Assembly: GCA_045543095.1 (NCBI GenBank) | Contig: JAZQMC010000002.1 | Span: 32,168 to 96,167 of the forward strand | Source: Fimenecus sp045543095 | Lineage (GTDB): Bacteria; Bacillota; Clostridia; Oscillospirales; Acutalibacteraceae | Reading direction: 5' to 3' | Length of the DNA stretch: 64,000 bases | Part shown: piece after piece, positions 38,697-46,637 of the stretch | Layout of the letters: the number at the start of each line of letters is the position of its first letter | Position numbering within the stretch: position 1 is the stretch's first letter | Position numbers and translations under genes: made by a program | Notes under the pieces: model-generated | Database searches by the model: none | What the model was told of the DNA's origin: nothing | The model's input: only the letters and a program-made list of their open reading frames with translations

Positions 38697-39812
38697 TTAT
38701 TTATAATACATATAGAGTTGACATTTAATCATACCGTTATATAACTTACGGCGTTTGTCGGCTTTTCTGCCGAAGCATTTTTCAAAATTTTCGTCGGGGC
38801 TGATTATATAATAAGCCCAACCGCGTTCTGCATTAAAAATATTACCCATTGTTCTGTAAATATCCTCTGCTGCTTTAATGTCTAGCATTCTCTCACCATA
38901 AGGCGGGTTGCAGATTACGGTACCGCGTTCGGTTTTCTTGGTAAAATCCTTTAAATCCTTTTTAGAAAGGTCAATTTTCATTCCAACACCTGCACGGCGG
39001 GCATTTTCGCGAGCAACCTCAAGTGCACGAAAATCAATATCCGAGCCGTAAGCCATAAAATCGGCATCCTTGATTACCAAATCCTGGGCTCTTGCTCTTT
39101 CCTGTTGCCATACAGAACCGTCAATATTTTCAAAACGTTCTGAAATAAATGAACGGCGAAGTCCTGGGGCAATATTCATAGCTTTCATTGCACCCTCAAT
39201 AAGAATTGTACCCGAACCGCAACAAACATCATAGAGTGTGTGATAGTGGCGAAGTCGGGCTAAATCCGCCATAGCCGCTGCCAAGGTTTCTTTAATCGGT
39301 GCCGCATTTGCAACAGGGCGATAACCACGCTTGTGAAGTCCCACACCCGATGTATCAATAAACACAGTAACAATATCTTTCATAATTGAAAACTGAATTT
39401 GATGCTTTGCACCTGATTCTTCAAACCACGAAATGCCGTATTTCTCTTTAAGTCTTTCAACAATCGCCTTTTTGATGATTGCCTGACAGTCGCTCACCGA
39501 ATGAAGCTGGGAATTAAGCGAATAGCCTTTTACGGGGAATTCGTCAAACTTGCCAATCCATTCTTCCCAAGGTAATTTTTTAACGCCCTGAAAAAGCTGT
39601 TCAAAGGTGATAGCCTTGAACTCGCCCATTCTGATTAAAATTCTTTCGCTGTATCGTGAGCAGATATTTGCACGAGCGAGAATACTCTCGTCACCCTCAA
39701 AATCAACTCTGCCGTTTTTTGCCTCAACATTTATCGCGTCCATATCGCGAAGTTCTTGAGCCACAAGCCCCTCAAGACCTAAAAGACAAGGTGCAGAAAA
39801 TTTAATGTTCAT
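38697..39812 (-). CDS. THUMP-domain class I RNA methyltransferase (RlmL/YpsC type)
   Basis: A SAM-dependent guanine-N2 methyltransferase predicted to act on 23S rRNA, 371 residues. The N-terminal THUMP/ferredoxin-like region (about 1-150) includes GLEGLVAQELRDM and ILIRMGEFKAITFEQLFQGV. The methyltransferase domain (about 160-371) has LYDVCCGSGTILIEGA as the SAM site and VICNPPYGERM as the NPPY catalytic motif. It lacks the second methyltransferase domain of E. coli RlmL (RlmKL), as is normal in Firmicutes. Confidence 0.9.
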   Translation of the reverse strand: MNIKFSAPCLLGLEGLVAQELRDMDAINVEAKNGRVDFEGDESILARANICSRYSERILIRMGEFKAITFEQLFQGVKKLPWEEWIGKFDEFPVKGYSLNSQLHSVSDCQAIIKKAIVERLKEKYGISWFEESGAKHQIQFSIMKDIVTVFIDTSGVGLHKRGYRPVANAAPIKETLAAAMADLARLRHYHTLYDVCCGSGTILIEGAMKAMNIAPGLRRSFISERFENIDGSVWQQERARAQDLVIKDADFMAYGSDIDFRALEVARENARRAGVGMKIDLSKKDLKDFTKKTERGTVICNPPYGERMLDIKAAEDIYRTMGNIFNAERGWAYYIISPDENFEKCFGRKADKRRKLYNGMIKCQLYMYYK

Positions 39813-39948
39813 TCTGTTTCTCCGTTCAAAATAATCGAAACTTACCTATTGTAAAATAGTATATTATTTTTTTAAGTAAATGTCAAATGAAAATATAGCC
39901 TTCCCCAACCGAGCTTCGTTGATTTTAACTAAATATAAATTCAAAACA

Positions 39949-40120
39949 TTTAGACAAATTGGGAGTTTGTCGGGCTGTTTGCCCCCCTTCCGTCACTCGC
40001 GTTGCTCGTGCCACCTTCCCCTCGGTGGGGGAAGGCTATGTTAGGCTCCACCCTTGAGGGGGAGCTGTCGCGAAGCGACTGAGGGGGGTATAAAAAGACC
40101 CCGACAAATTCAAATTTGTA
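39949..40120. repeat. Composite repeat element with conserved borders, copy B
   Basis: Left border TTTAGACAAATTGGGAGTTT then GTCGGGCTGTTTGCCCCC; right border CCCCGACAAATTCAAATTTG. The cargo modules match copy A at 13284 in order, but variable hairpins differ (CACTCGCGTTGCTCGTG, GTCGCGAAGCGAC). A truncated repeat piece (AGCCTTCCCC) lies at 39897-39907. The 362-bp gap holds no gene. Confidence 0.8.
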
Positions 40121-40145
40121 TAACGCTTTTACAACTACCCCAAAA

Positions 40146-40171
40146 GAAAAAGCGTGGTCAAAGACCACGCT
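40146..40171 (-). terminator. Terminator of the membrane MerR gene
   Basis: AGCGTGGTC / GACCACGCT with a 3-nt loop and TTTTTC on the minus strand, just after the stop. Confidence 0.85.
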
Positions 40172-40174
40172 CGG

Positions 40175-41410
40175 TTACCATTCTAATTGCAAGTGATATG
40201 GGTCAGCCTTGTACCCAAATTCAGCAATATATCTGACTGTCTGTGTTTTGTCATTATAGGCAAAAAACAGATAATTATAATCACACATATCAACTGAACT
40301 TTCATGTATTTTTTTAAAATGAACGCATTGCCAATCTCCCTTTGTTTCTATACTAACGATATTATCTTTACTTAATATTCTTTGCTTTTCTTTTTCGTAT
40401 TCCTCATTAAGTTGCCATCCGTAATTATCATCGTACTGCCACTCTGCATATATATCCATGTTATAATCGTTAAAAATTCCATCACAATAAGCATAATAAT
40501 ACTTAGTAGTAGAGCTATCATTATATATGAGCCGTTTTGCGAAATCAGGTACTTTATATGGGAAAACCTGAAAAATTTCTTCCCATTCAAATTGCAAATA
40601 TTCTTCATCCACCTCTAAATAATTGTTAAGGTTAGTAGTTGAAGAACCATATCCCAAAAAGTGACACGAAAACACAATCGGTGAAAATACCAACGATATT
40701 GCTAACAATACCGCAATAAAAGTGCACAATGCTTTCTTTACATCCTTTTTCTTACCTATTCTCTTGTTCTTTTTGTAAAGAAAATAAATTATAAAGCTTA
40801 ATGCAAACTGTATAAGGAAAAAGTATTTTATCGGAAATGCAATTAGTTTACCCATTAAATCCAAATTGTTAGGAAACAAGGAAATATATTTATATCGCAG
40901 TGCTGACAATAATGAAAGCAAAATCAACATTGCACCGCCAGACAACACCATACCGATTACAGAAATTACTGTAAATCTTGTTTTTTCTTTCTGTTCTTTT
41001 GGCGAAAGCTCCATATCTTCTGCGGGGACATTTTTATCTTCTAAATTACTTGAAAGCTTTTCGCAAATGATTTCGATTGTGATATTTTCTTCGTTTGCAA
41101 GAGTTCCTATTTTTTCAATTATCTCATTACTGAACTGTATTTTCTCATTCGTTCTGTTTATGTATTCTTTTATTGTATTCTGTGCAGTTTCGCCACCAAT
41201 TTGCAAGGCTTTGATTTCTTGAAGTGAGAAATCGGCTTTGCGAAGTAAAGCGATATTTTTAAGTTGCTCAACATCATTTTCAGAAAAGTCAATACTTTTT
41301 CTGCCGTTATAGTTTTCGTCATATTCGGGTTTTACAAGGTCGTTTTCAATATAAAGTCTTATTGCACGGTCTGTAAGCCCTGTTTTTGTGATAACCTCTT
41401 TAATTTTCAC
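40175..41410 (-). CDS. Membrane-tethered MerR-family transcription regulator
   Basis: A 411-residue protein that joins a DNA-binding head to a membrane sensor. Residues 1-70 are a MerR winged helix (KEVITKTGLTDRAIRLYIE, then NGRKSIDFSENDV), about 75-140 a long helix, then three hydrophobic segments at about 147-170, 187-207 and 226-250. The last 150 residues are polar, acidic and aromatic (YYYAYCDGIFNDYNMDIYAEW) and, with three TM passes, would face outside. The GTG start follows GGGGGAA. The promoter has the 19-bp spacer and a perfect dyad of a MerR operator, so it is likely autoregulated. No target gene is adjacent. Confidence 0.82.
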   Translation of the reverse strand: MKIKEVITKTGLTDRAIRLYIENDLVKPEYDENYNGRKSIDFSENDVEQLKNIALLRKADFSLQEIKALQIGGETAQNTIKEYINRTNEKIQFSNEIIEKIGTLANEENITIEIICEKLSSNLEDKNVPAEDMELSPKEQKEKTRFTVISVIGMVLSGGAMLILLSLLSALRYKYISLFPNNLDLMGKLIAFPIKYFFLIQFALSFIIYFLYKKNKRIGKKKDVKKALCTFIAVLLAISLVFSPIVFSCHFLGYGSSTTNLNNYLEVDEEYLQFEWEEIFQVFPYKVPDFAKRLIYNDSSTTKYYYAYCDGIFNDYNMDIYAEWQYDDNYGWQLNEEYEKEKQRILSKDNIVSIETKGDWQCVHFKKIHESSVDMCDYNYLFFAYNDKTQTVRYIAEFGYKADPYHLQLEW

Positions 41411-41434
41411 GGCTATTCCCCCTTTACAATGACG

Positions 41435-41465
41435 ATTTTACATTTTTACCTTGGGTAAAAGTCAA
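41435..41465 (-). promoter_or_regulatory. MerR-type promoter with perfect operator dyad
   Basis: TTGACT and TAAAAT on the minus strand, 19-bp spacer. The dyad TTTTACC-CAA-GGTAAAA (41444-41460) lies between the boxes. Confidence 0.85.
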
Positions 41466-41543
41466 GACTTTTTCTTAATTTTATAATTTGAATATAACAA
41501 AATCATAATAAAAAGTCAAATAAAATGAAAAAATGGCGGAAAA

Positions 41544-41593
41544 CCCCTCAGTCATTTTCTGCAAAAATGACAGCTCCCCTTTCAGGGGAGCCA
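41544..41593. repeat. Half-size GC-rich hairpin repeat
   Basis: CCCCTCAGTC, the hairpin CATTTTCTGCAAAAATG, and CTCCCCTTTCAGGGGAG; sister of 37714-37757. Confidence 0.75.
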
Positions 41594-41617
41594 AGAGTTA
41601 TCGCCATACAACTAATT

Positions 41618-42208
41618 TTAATAATATCTATAAAGTGCAACTACTTTACCAAGAATTACAACCTCATTTGTGATAATGGGTTCATAAGCATCGTTTTCGG
41701 GCTGAAGACGGAAATGACCGTGTTCTTTATAAAAACGCTTAACGGTTGCCTCGTCCTCAATCATAGCAACAACGATTTCGCCGTTTGTGGCAACTGGAGT
41801 TTTTTCGCAGATTACAATGTCACCGTCAAGAATGCCCGCCCAAAGCATACTCTCACCGCGGACTTTAAGTGCGAAAAGAGATTTATCCCTCGAAATTCTG
41901 CCGTTATAGGGAATATAACCCTCAATCTGCTCAATGGCGAGAATGGGCATACCCGCAGTAACAGTACCCAAAAGGGGCACGCTTGTTACATTTTCTGCCT
42001 GACCGAGCACACGGATTGAACGCTTTAACAACGGGTCACGCTCAATATAGCCAGCCTCTTCAAGTGCGTCAAGGTTAGCCTGAACAGAAGATGTTGATTT
42101 AAGCCCCACCGCAGAACCGATTTCACGAACTGACGGCGGAACACCGCATTGTGAACGCTCGCAAAGAAACTCATAAATTTTTTGTTGTGTATCGTTAATA
42201 GGTCGCAT
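41618..42208 (-). CDS. lexA: LexA repressor
   Basis: Repressor of the SOS regulon, self-cleaved with RecA after DNA damage; 196 residues from the ATG at 42208. Residues 1-70 are the winged helix-turn-helix (PINDTQQKIYEFL, VPPSVREIGSAVGL with recognition helix KSTSSVQANL). The Ala-Gly cleavage bond is in TVTAGMP, the catalytic Ser in VRGESM and the Lys in VAMIEDEATVKRF. A LexA box overlaps its own -35, showing autoregulation. The longer frame upstream starts in the leader and lacks a good site. Confidence 0.96.
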   Translation of the reverse strand: MRPINDTQQKIYEFLCERSQCGVPPSVREIGSAVGLKSTSSVQANLDALEEAGYIERDPLLKRSIRVLGQAENVTSVPLLGTVTAGMPILAIEQIEGYIPYNGRISRDKSLFALKVRGESMLWAGILDGDIVICEKTPVATNGEIVVAMIEDEATVKRFYKEHGHFRLQPENDAYEPIITNEVVILGKVVALYRYY

Positions 42209-42259
42209 AAAATCACCCTTAATTAAACTTTTAACGCAAAATTGCATACTTTTTTCTAT

Positions 42260-42288
42260 ATTCTAACATATATTTTTTAAAAAGTAAA
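42260..42288 (-). promoter_or_regulatory. Promoter of lexA
   Basis: TTTACT and TAGAAT on the minus strand with a 17-bp spacer. Confidence 0.6.
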
Positions 42289-42298
42289 CATTTGTTCG
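42285..42298. promoter_or_regulatory. LexA box (SOS operator)
   Basis: CGAACAAATGTTTA on the minus strand fits the Gram-positive consensus CGAAC-N4-GTTC/T with one end mismatch and overlaps the -35. Confidence 0.75.
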
Positions 42299-42369
42299 AT
42301 AATTTCTTGAAAAAATTTAAAATTTTTAATTATTCACATTTCTTTTTCGGTTTTTTAAAAGAATATTCA

Positions 42370-42397
42370 TTGTTTTTTAATAATTTGGGTTTATTAT
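42370..42397 (+). promoter_or_regulatory. Candidate promoter of the C-rich sRNA
   Basis: TTGTTT and TATTAT with a 16-bp spacer, a few bases upstream of the structured region. Confidence 0.4.
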
Positions 42398-42401
42398 TTA
42401 A

Positions 42402-42501
42402 CTGTGCTCAGCAATGAGCATCATACCCCATCCTCAAACAACCCCTCAAGACTGATGTATTTCAGTCGGAAAACCGACGGCTCCGCAACCGTCGGTTTTT
42501 T
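42402..42501 (+). ncRNA. Candidate trans-acting small RNA with C-rich single-stranded core
   Basis: About 100 nt in the lexA/SpoIIQ intergenic region with no open frame. Hairpin TGCTCA-GCAA-TGAGCA (42405-42420) is followed by an unpaired C-rich stretch with CCCCATCCTC and ACCCCTC (42426-42447), a second hairpin GACTGA / TCAGTC (42450-42467), and a strong terminator AACCGACGG / CCGTCGG with TTTTTT (42470-42501). This layout (5' hairpin, C-rich seed, terminator) is that of Gram-positive sRNAs which pair with Shine-Dalgarno sites, such as RsaE or FsrA. No match to a named family was recognised. Confidence 0.5.
42470..42501 (+). terminator. Terminator of the candidate sRNA
   Basis: AAAACCGACGG / CCGTCGGTTTT around an 8-nt loop, then TTC; it ends 72 bases before the next ATG. 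Confidence 0.85.
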
Positions 42502-42573
42502 CTTGTTTGTTAACCTCTTTTTATTGTATAAAAAAGGAAACCTCTGCTCACAATAATAGCAGAGGTGTTTAAA

Positions 42574-43239
42574 ATGAAAAGAATTCGTAATCAAGAAAAA
42601 ATCAAAAAAATTATTTACTCAACCGCGGCTTTGGGCATTTGTGCCGCCACATTATTCTCGTTCTGGATGGCTAACAAAGACAATAACGGTGTTTTGCCCG
42701 ATGATAACAGTACAGTCAGCACAACACAGACAACTACCAAAGAGTCCCCTGTAAACAACCCTGTTAAAGATATACCCGACGAACGTTATAACACAGAATC
42801 CACAACAAAAGAAACTGTCAGCGTATATTTTTCGTATCCCTTGGGCAACAAGATTGCAAAAGAATACTCTAAAGGCGAAATTGTGAAAAACAAGACCACG
42901 GACGACTGGAGAACTCACAACGGAGTTGACATAAATGGTGCTAATGGCGACCAAGTCAACGCAATTTGTGACGGCGAAGTTACTGCGGTACGTGATGATG
43001 CATTATGGGGCACGGTTGTCACCATTGACCACGGCAACGGAATAACTGCGGACTATTGCGGATTGCAAAAGAATTCAACAGTCCAACCCGGTGACACGGT
43101 GAAAATCAATCAGAAAATCGGTGTGCTTGGTGAAATCCCACTTGAGAATGCCGACGGAATTCATCTTCATCTTGAAATTCAGCGTGATGGAGTAACCGTA
43201 TCCCCCACCGATTATCTTGATAAAAGAATAGAATTCTGA
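42574..43239 (+). CDS. SpoIIQ-like membrane-anchored M23/LytM protein
   Basis: A 221-residue protein with one N-terminal membrane helix (IIYSTAALGICAATLFSFWM), a Thr/Ser/Asn-rich linker, and a LytM (M23) domain from about residue 80. Metal ligands look intact: H and D in HNGVDI and the HxH in HLHLEI, so it may be an active endopeptidase, unlike B. subtilis SpoIIQ, which lacks one. The short size, single TM and domain order fit clostridial SpoIIQ, needed between mother cell and forespore; a plain cell-wall hydrolase is the alternative. The ATG at 42574 follows AGAGG, which is held in an 8-bp hairpin. Confidence 0.8.
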   Translation: MKRIRNQEKIKKIIYSTAALGICAATLFSFWMANKDNNGVLPDDNSTVSTTQTTTKESPVNNPVKDIPDERYNTESTTKETVSVYFSYPLGNKIAKEYSKGEIVKNKTTDDWRTHNGVDINGANGDQVNAICDGEVTAVRDDALWGTVVTIDHGNGITADYCGLQKNSTVQPGDTVKINQKIGVLGEIPLENADGIHLHLEIQRDGVTVSPTDYLDKRIEF

Positions 43240-43294
43240 CCGTTTAATATTGATAATCACCGCGGATTATGTTAAAATTTCTGCGGTGATACTT

Positions 43295-43810
43295 ATGTCT
43301 TGGATTTATGTTTTTAATTTGGAAGAACGAAAAGAATGGGCAATCCGCGAGCTTGACGGTGCAATAGCAGAACACTGCAAAAAGCCCGAAAGTCGAGCTG
43401 CCGCCGTGGCACTTCATTGTATGGGTGTTGAAGATTTGACCTATGAGCCAAACGGCAAGCCTGTGGCAAAAAATTGTTATGTAAGCATTTCTCACAGCGG
43501 TGATATGGTGGCAGTCTGCAGAAATGACGATGTGCCCGTGGGCATTGACATTGAAAAAATGGTCGAGCGTGATTTCAGCAAAGTCGCAAACCGATTTTTC
43601 CGTGGTAAAGAGTTGGAAAAGTTTAACGAAAACCCCACCGCAGAAACATTCTATGAAATATGGACACGCAAAGAGGCATACAGTAAAATTCTCGGCACAG
43701 GAGTCCAAGAGGTTGTTAAAGGATTTGATGTTTACTCCCTTGCGAATTATGAATTCAAGACAGATTTCGCAGGTGAATATGCAGTTTCGGTTTGTGAAAA
43801 AATAAGATAA
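43295..43810 (+). CDS. Sfp-type 4'-phosphopantetheinyl transferase
   Basis: Transfers phosphopantetheine from CoA to carrier proteins, 171 residues. VGIDIEKM holds the first Mg-binding Asp and Glu, and YEIWTRKEAYSKIL is the WxxKEAxxK signature. SISHSGDMVAVC precedes them as in Sfp enzymes. It is shorter than Sfp (about 220), with a reduced N-terminal half, so it may be a trimmed secondary-metabolism or general enzyme. The ATG at 43295 is used; an upstream start would lie in the hairpin that masks the GGTGAT site. No NRPS or PKS is in the window. Confidence 0.88.
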   Translation: MSWIYVFNLEERKEWAIRELDGAIAEHCKKPESRAAAVALHCMGVEDLTYEPNGKPVAKNCYVSISHSGDMVAVCRNDDVPVGIDIEKMVERDFSKVANRFFRGKELEKFNENPTAETFYEIWTRKEAYSKILGTGVQEVVKGFDVYSLANYEFKTDFAGEYAVSVCEKIR

Positions 43811-43814
43811 ATTG

Positions 43815-43840
43815 AGGGACACAAGTTATGTCCCTTTTTA
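43815..43840 (+). terminator. Terminator of the PPTase gene
   Basis: AGGGACA / TGTCCCT with a 7-nt loop and TTTT, four bases after the stop; convergent with the PHP gene. Confidence 0.8.
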
Positions 43841-43841
43841 G

Positions 43842-44555
43842 TTACTTATTCAATATATAATTCACTACCGCCTGCGGTGTGCAATCTGGTAAATCTATTT
43901 CACAACTTGCCTCAACCATATTTTCAAGGTAATGGGCATCGGAATTGCGAAGATGCTTCATTCCCTTTAACAATTCGTGTTTTTCTTCATACTGCGGGAT
44001 AAACGCTTTATGAGTGAATTCCGCCACGGTAAAATTCATTTCGGGGTACATAAATCCCAAAACTGACAACACTGAATATGATGCACGGTCAAGGTGTGCG
44101 GGGAAAACTGCACCGTCGAATTTTGCAACCTCATGCACCACATCGTCAATACTTATTCCCGATGCGGTGGTGAGCAAAATGTTTTCTTCACCCAAAACAT
44201 TATCAAGGTTATCCATTATAAGCTGTTGCCCGAATATTTCGGGCTTATTTTTTATTGGTGGCATTGTGGATTTCACATAATCCGAAAATTCTAACGCTTT
44301 TTCAAGTGTGGGGAAAAGACAAACTGTATGAATTTCTTCTGATGTGCAAAGTTCCATTCCGGGCACAACTGTAATGCCCGCCTCCTCGCCCGCTTTCATT
44401 GCGGCGGGACAGTTAAGGCAGGAGTTGTGGTCGGTGAGGGCGATTATGTCATACCCCATAAGTTTTGCCATATTGACAAGGTTATAGGGGGTCATATCGT
44501 TATCGCCACAGGGTGACAAGCACGAATGCAGATGAAAATCATACTTTAAATTCAT
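43842..44555 (-). CDS. PHP-domain phosphoesterase
   Basis: A 237-residue metal-dependent phosphoesterase of the PHP family. Metal ligands appear in order: DFHLHSCLSPCGD (HxH), IIALTDHNSC (TDH), VPGMELCTSEEIH (Glu and His), FPAHLDR and RNSDAHYLEN near the end. It is the last gene of a five-gene operon around an [FeFe] hydrogenase-like protein; its ATG overlaps the preceding DRTGG gene by four bases. PHP proteins recur beside sensory hydrogenases, which supports a signalling role, but the substrate is unknown. Confidence 0.88.
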   Translation of the reverse strand: MNLKYDFHLHSCLSPCGDNDMTPYNLVNMAKLMGYDIIALTDHNSCLNCPAAMKAGEEAGITVVPGMELCTSEEIHTVCLFPTLEKALEFSDYVKSTMPPIKNKPEIFGQQLIMDNLDNVLGEENILLTTASGISIDDVVHEVAKFDGAVFPAHLDRASYSVLSVLGFMYPEMNFTVAEFTHKAFIPQYEEKHELLKGMKHLRNSDAHYLENMVEASCEIDLPDCTPQAVVNYILNK

Positions 44556-44878
44556 AAGATTTCACCAAGTTTATTTGCCATTGCATAAGCGTTTTCTTCA
44601 GTTGCAAGCACGGTAACGCCCTGCATCTCCGCACGTGCCTTTGCATCGTCGTCAAGGGGTGCATTTTCTGTAAGTACAATACAGGCACAGTCGGCAAGCA
44701 CCGCCACGGCAATCGCATTTATATTGCCCATTACGGTGAACCAACAGTCACCGCTTTGTGCTCTGCCCATAACCCAGCTTAAAAGGTCACCACAGTAACC
44801 GCCTGTTACTTCGCGGTCACTATCACCTTCAACTAAAATTTTAAGTTCTAATTTTTCACAAACTTCACTTATCTTCAT
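44552..44878 (-). CDS. DRTGG-domain protein (second copy of the module)
   Basis: A 108-residue single-domain protein. DREVTGGYCGDLLSWVMGRA fits the DRTGG domain, a small regulatory fold often found next to CBS domains or in phosphotransacetylase-like proteins. A second, distinct DRTGG gene begins the operon at 46984. It starts two bases after the hydrogenase-like gene and overlaps the PHP gene. Ligand and partner are unknown. Confidence 0.8.
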   Translation of the reverse strand: MKISEVCEKLELKILVEGDSDREVTGGYCGDLLSWVMGRAQSGDCWFTVMGNINAIAVAVLADCACIVLTENAPLDDDAKARAEMQGVTVLATEENAYAMANKLGEIL

Positions 44879-44880
44879 TT

Positions 44881-46173
44881 TTATTCCTCATTATTTACTG
44901 TTCGGAATGGTTTAGGGATAAAGTTTTCTGCTCCCTCTTGGTTTTTCATTGCGAAAATGCAATCGTTTCTATCTGCTTTGCCGATTACAACATCCTCTGC
45001 AAAGCAAGCACAAGACGGCGAACCGCACATTCCGCAATCAAGACCCGGCAATGAGTTTTCAAGTTCTTTAATTTCACTCATTTTCTGCATTGCCTCAAAA
45101 ACATTGTCCGCCAATTTCCAAGGTGAAGCCTGCAAAGGCTTTTCCCAATACATTTCCTTTGGAACTGACTCATATTCAAGGTGATTACAGGACACGGGCA
45201 TATATTTGCGAAGTCTTTGTAGTCTTGCCTTTGCAACAAATGGATTTTCGACAGTCAACGGGCCGCCTACGCAACCGCTCGAACAAGCGTTAAGTTCAAT
45301 GAATTCAAGGTCGTTAAGCTTTTCGTCCTCTAATTCTTCAAGAACCTTAATCACATTTTCAATACCGTCTGCAGCTAAATAGCGTTCACGAAGAATTGCA
45401 GCAGATTCGCCACCCGAAGATGCCCAGCCGACACCGATAATACCCGAATCACTCAAACTTTCAAGTTCAATAATCTTATCCATCTGCTGAACGAGCACTG
45501 GATAAATATCTTTAATTGCTAAAACGCCGTTTATGTATGAACCGCCGTTACAGATTGGTTGCTTAATCGACGAAATTTTCGCTGTGCAGGGTGTTATGAA
45601 GAACACACCAATGTCTTTATCGTCAAGTCCTGTTTCTGCCTTTGCCTTAATTCGTGCAAGGCGAGCAGCCTCTTCCATCGGGGCATTCAAATCAAGCACA
45701 TTCTCGATAAGATTGGGAAAACGCACTCTTATAAGCCTTACTACCGCGGGGCAAGCGGAAGAAATCAACGGTTTTTTAGTCCTATTCATTGAAAGGATAA
45801 GGCGAGTTGCCTCGCTCACCAATTCTGCACCCTTTGAAACCTCAAAAACATCGTCAAAGCCCATTCTTTTAAGACCCGTCAACACATAATCGGGGTCATC
45901 AAGATTATTGAACTGACCGTAAAGTGAGGGTGCGGGCAGAGCAATTCTGTATTTATATTCAAGAATTTCGTTAAGCGAATATTTTTCGGCATATTTCGCG
46001 TGATATGGGCAAATTCTTATGCATTCGCCACAGTCAACACAACGCTCTGAAATAATATAGGCTTTACCGTTACGAACTCGGATAGCATTTGTTGGGCAAC
46101 GTTTTAAACAACTTACGCAACCCTTACACTTATCCGCATCAAGTCGCACGGAATGGAAATAAGTTTCGTTCAT
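44881..46173 (-). CDS. Putative sensory [FeFe] hydrogenase-like iron-sulfur protein (HydS type)
   Basis: A 430-residue cytoplasmic protein. N-terminal CKGCVSCLKRCP and CVDCGECIRICP bind two 4Fe-4S clusters. The hydrogenase core follows with the three H-cluster loops in modified form: SSACPAV (for TSCCP), ITPCTAK (for MPCxxK) and NACSSGCVGG (for the L3 CxxxC). All four cluster-binding Cys remain, but the proton-transfer Cys is Ala, as reported for sensory HydS. The C-terminus adds a Fe-S domain CGMCGSPSCACFAED. The ATG at 46173 follows GGAGA. Low activity and a sensing role are inferred. Confidence 0.85.
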   Translation of the reverse strand: MNETYFHSVRLDADKCKGCVSCLKRCPTNAIRVRNGKAYIISERCVDCGECIRICPYHAKYAEKYSLNEILEYKYRIALPAPSLYGQFNNLDDPDYVLTGLKRMGFDDVFEVSKGAELVSEATRLILSMNRTKKPLISSACPAVVRLIRVRFPNLIENVLDLNAPMEEAARLARIKAKAETGLDDKDIGVFFITPCTAKISSIKQPICNGGSYINGVLAIKDIYPVLVQQMDKIIELESLSDSGIIGVGWASSGGESAAILRERYLAADGIENVIKVLEELEDEKLNDLEFIELNACSSGCVGGPLTVENPFVAKARLQRLRKYMPVSCNHLEYESVPKEMYWEKPLQASPWKLADNVFEAMQKMSEIKELENSLPGLDCGMCGSPSCACFAEDVVIGKADRNDCIFAMKNQEGAENFIPKPFRTVNNEE

Positions 46174-46214
46174 ATCTGTTTCTCCAATCAATTAATAGAA
46201 ACATTATTTATCAC

Positions 46215-46637
46215 TTATGATGTATACACCTTTAAGTACATAGTTGTTCCTACGCCGACGGTTGAATCAATTTTCATTTCGTCGGTGTATTTTTTAATAT
46301 TTGGAAGTCCCATACCTGCACCAAATCCCAATGAACGCACATTATCGGGTGCGGTTGAATAGCCCTCTTTCATAGCCAATTCAACATCGGGAATACCGGG
46401 GCCTTGGTCGATTAATACCATAGATATGCAGTCGGGTGAAATTTCAACATCAATTTCGCCACCGCCCGCGTGAATTACAAGATTTATTTCTGCCTCATAG
46501 AGTGCGATTACAACCTTACGCACAATATCGGGAGCAAAGCCTAAATCCTTTAATGTCTTTTTTACCGAGCCTGAAGCTTCACCCGCACGGGTAAAATCGT
46601 CACCTGGAACGGTAAAATGGAGCTTAAAGCTACTCAT
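46215..46637 (-). CDS. SpoIIAB/RsbW-like ATP-binding (anti-sigma-type) protein
   Basis: A 140-residue GHKL ATPase-domain protein. EAEINLVIHA is the N box with the Mg-binding Asn, DQGPGIP the G1 box and GFGAGMGLPNIKK the G2 box. Free-standing domains like this act as serine kinases and anti-sigma factors. It is the second gene of the hydrogenase-like operon and overlaps the first by four bases; no sigma factor or anti-anti-sigma partner is encoded beside it, so its target is open. Confidence 0.88.
   Translation of the reverse strand: MSSFKLHFTVPGDDFTRAGEASGSVKKTLKDLGFAPDIVRKVVIALYEAEINLVIHAGGGEIDVEISPDCISMVLIDQGPGIPDVELAMKEGYSTAPDNVRSLGFGAGMGLPNIKKYTDEMKIDSTVGVGTTMYLKVYTS

Noticed and set aside
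43244..43822. 192-codon frame antisense to the PPTase
   Set aside because: The plus-strand frame carries the Sfp signature WTRKEAYSK; the antisense product is Phe/His-rich without any motif.
44881..46173. Considered as a catalytic H2-producing [FeFe] hydrogenase
   Set aside because: Loop L1 reads SSACP with Ala at the proton-transfer Cys, and L3 lacks the usual E-x-M-x-C start; catalytic turnover is doubtful.
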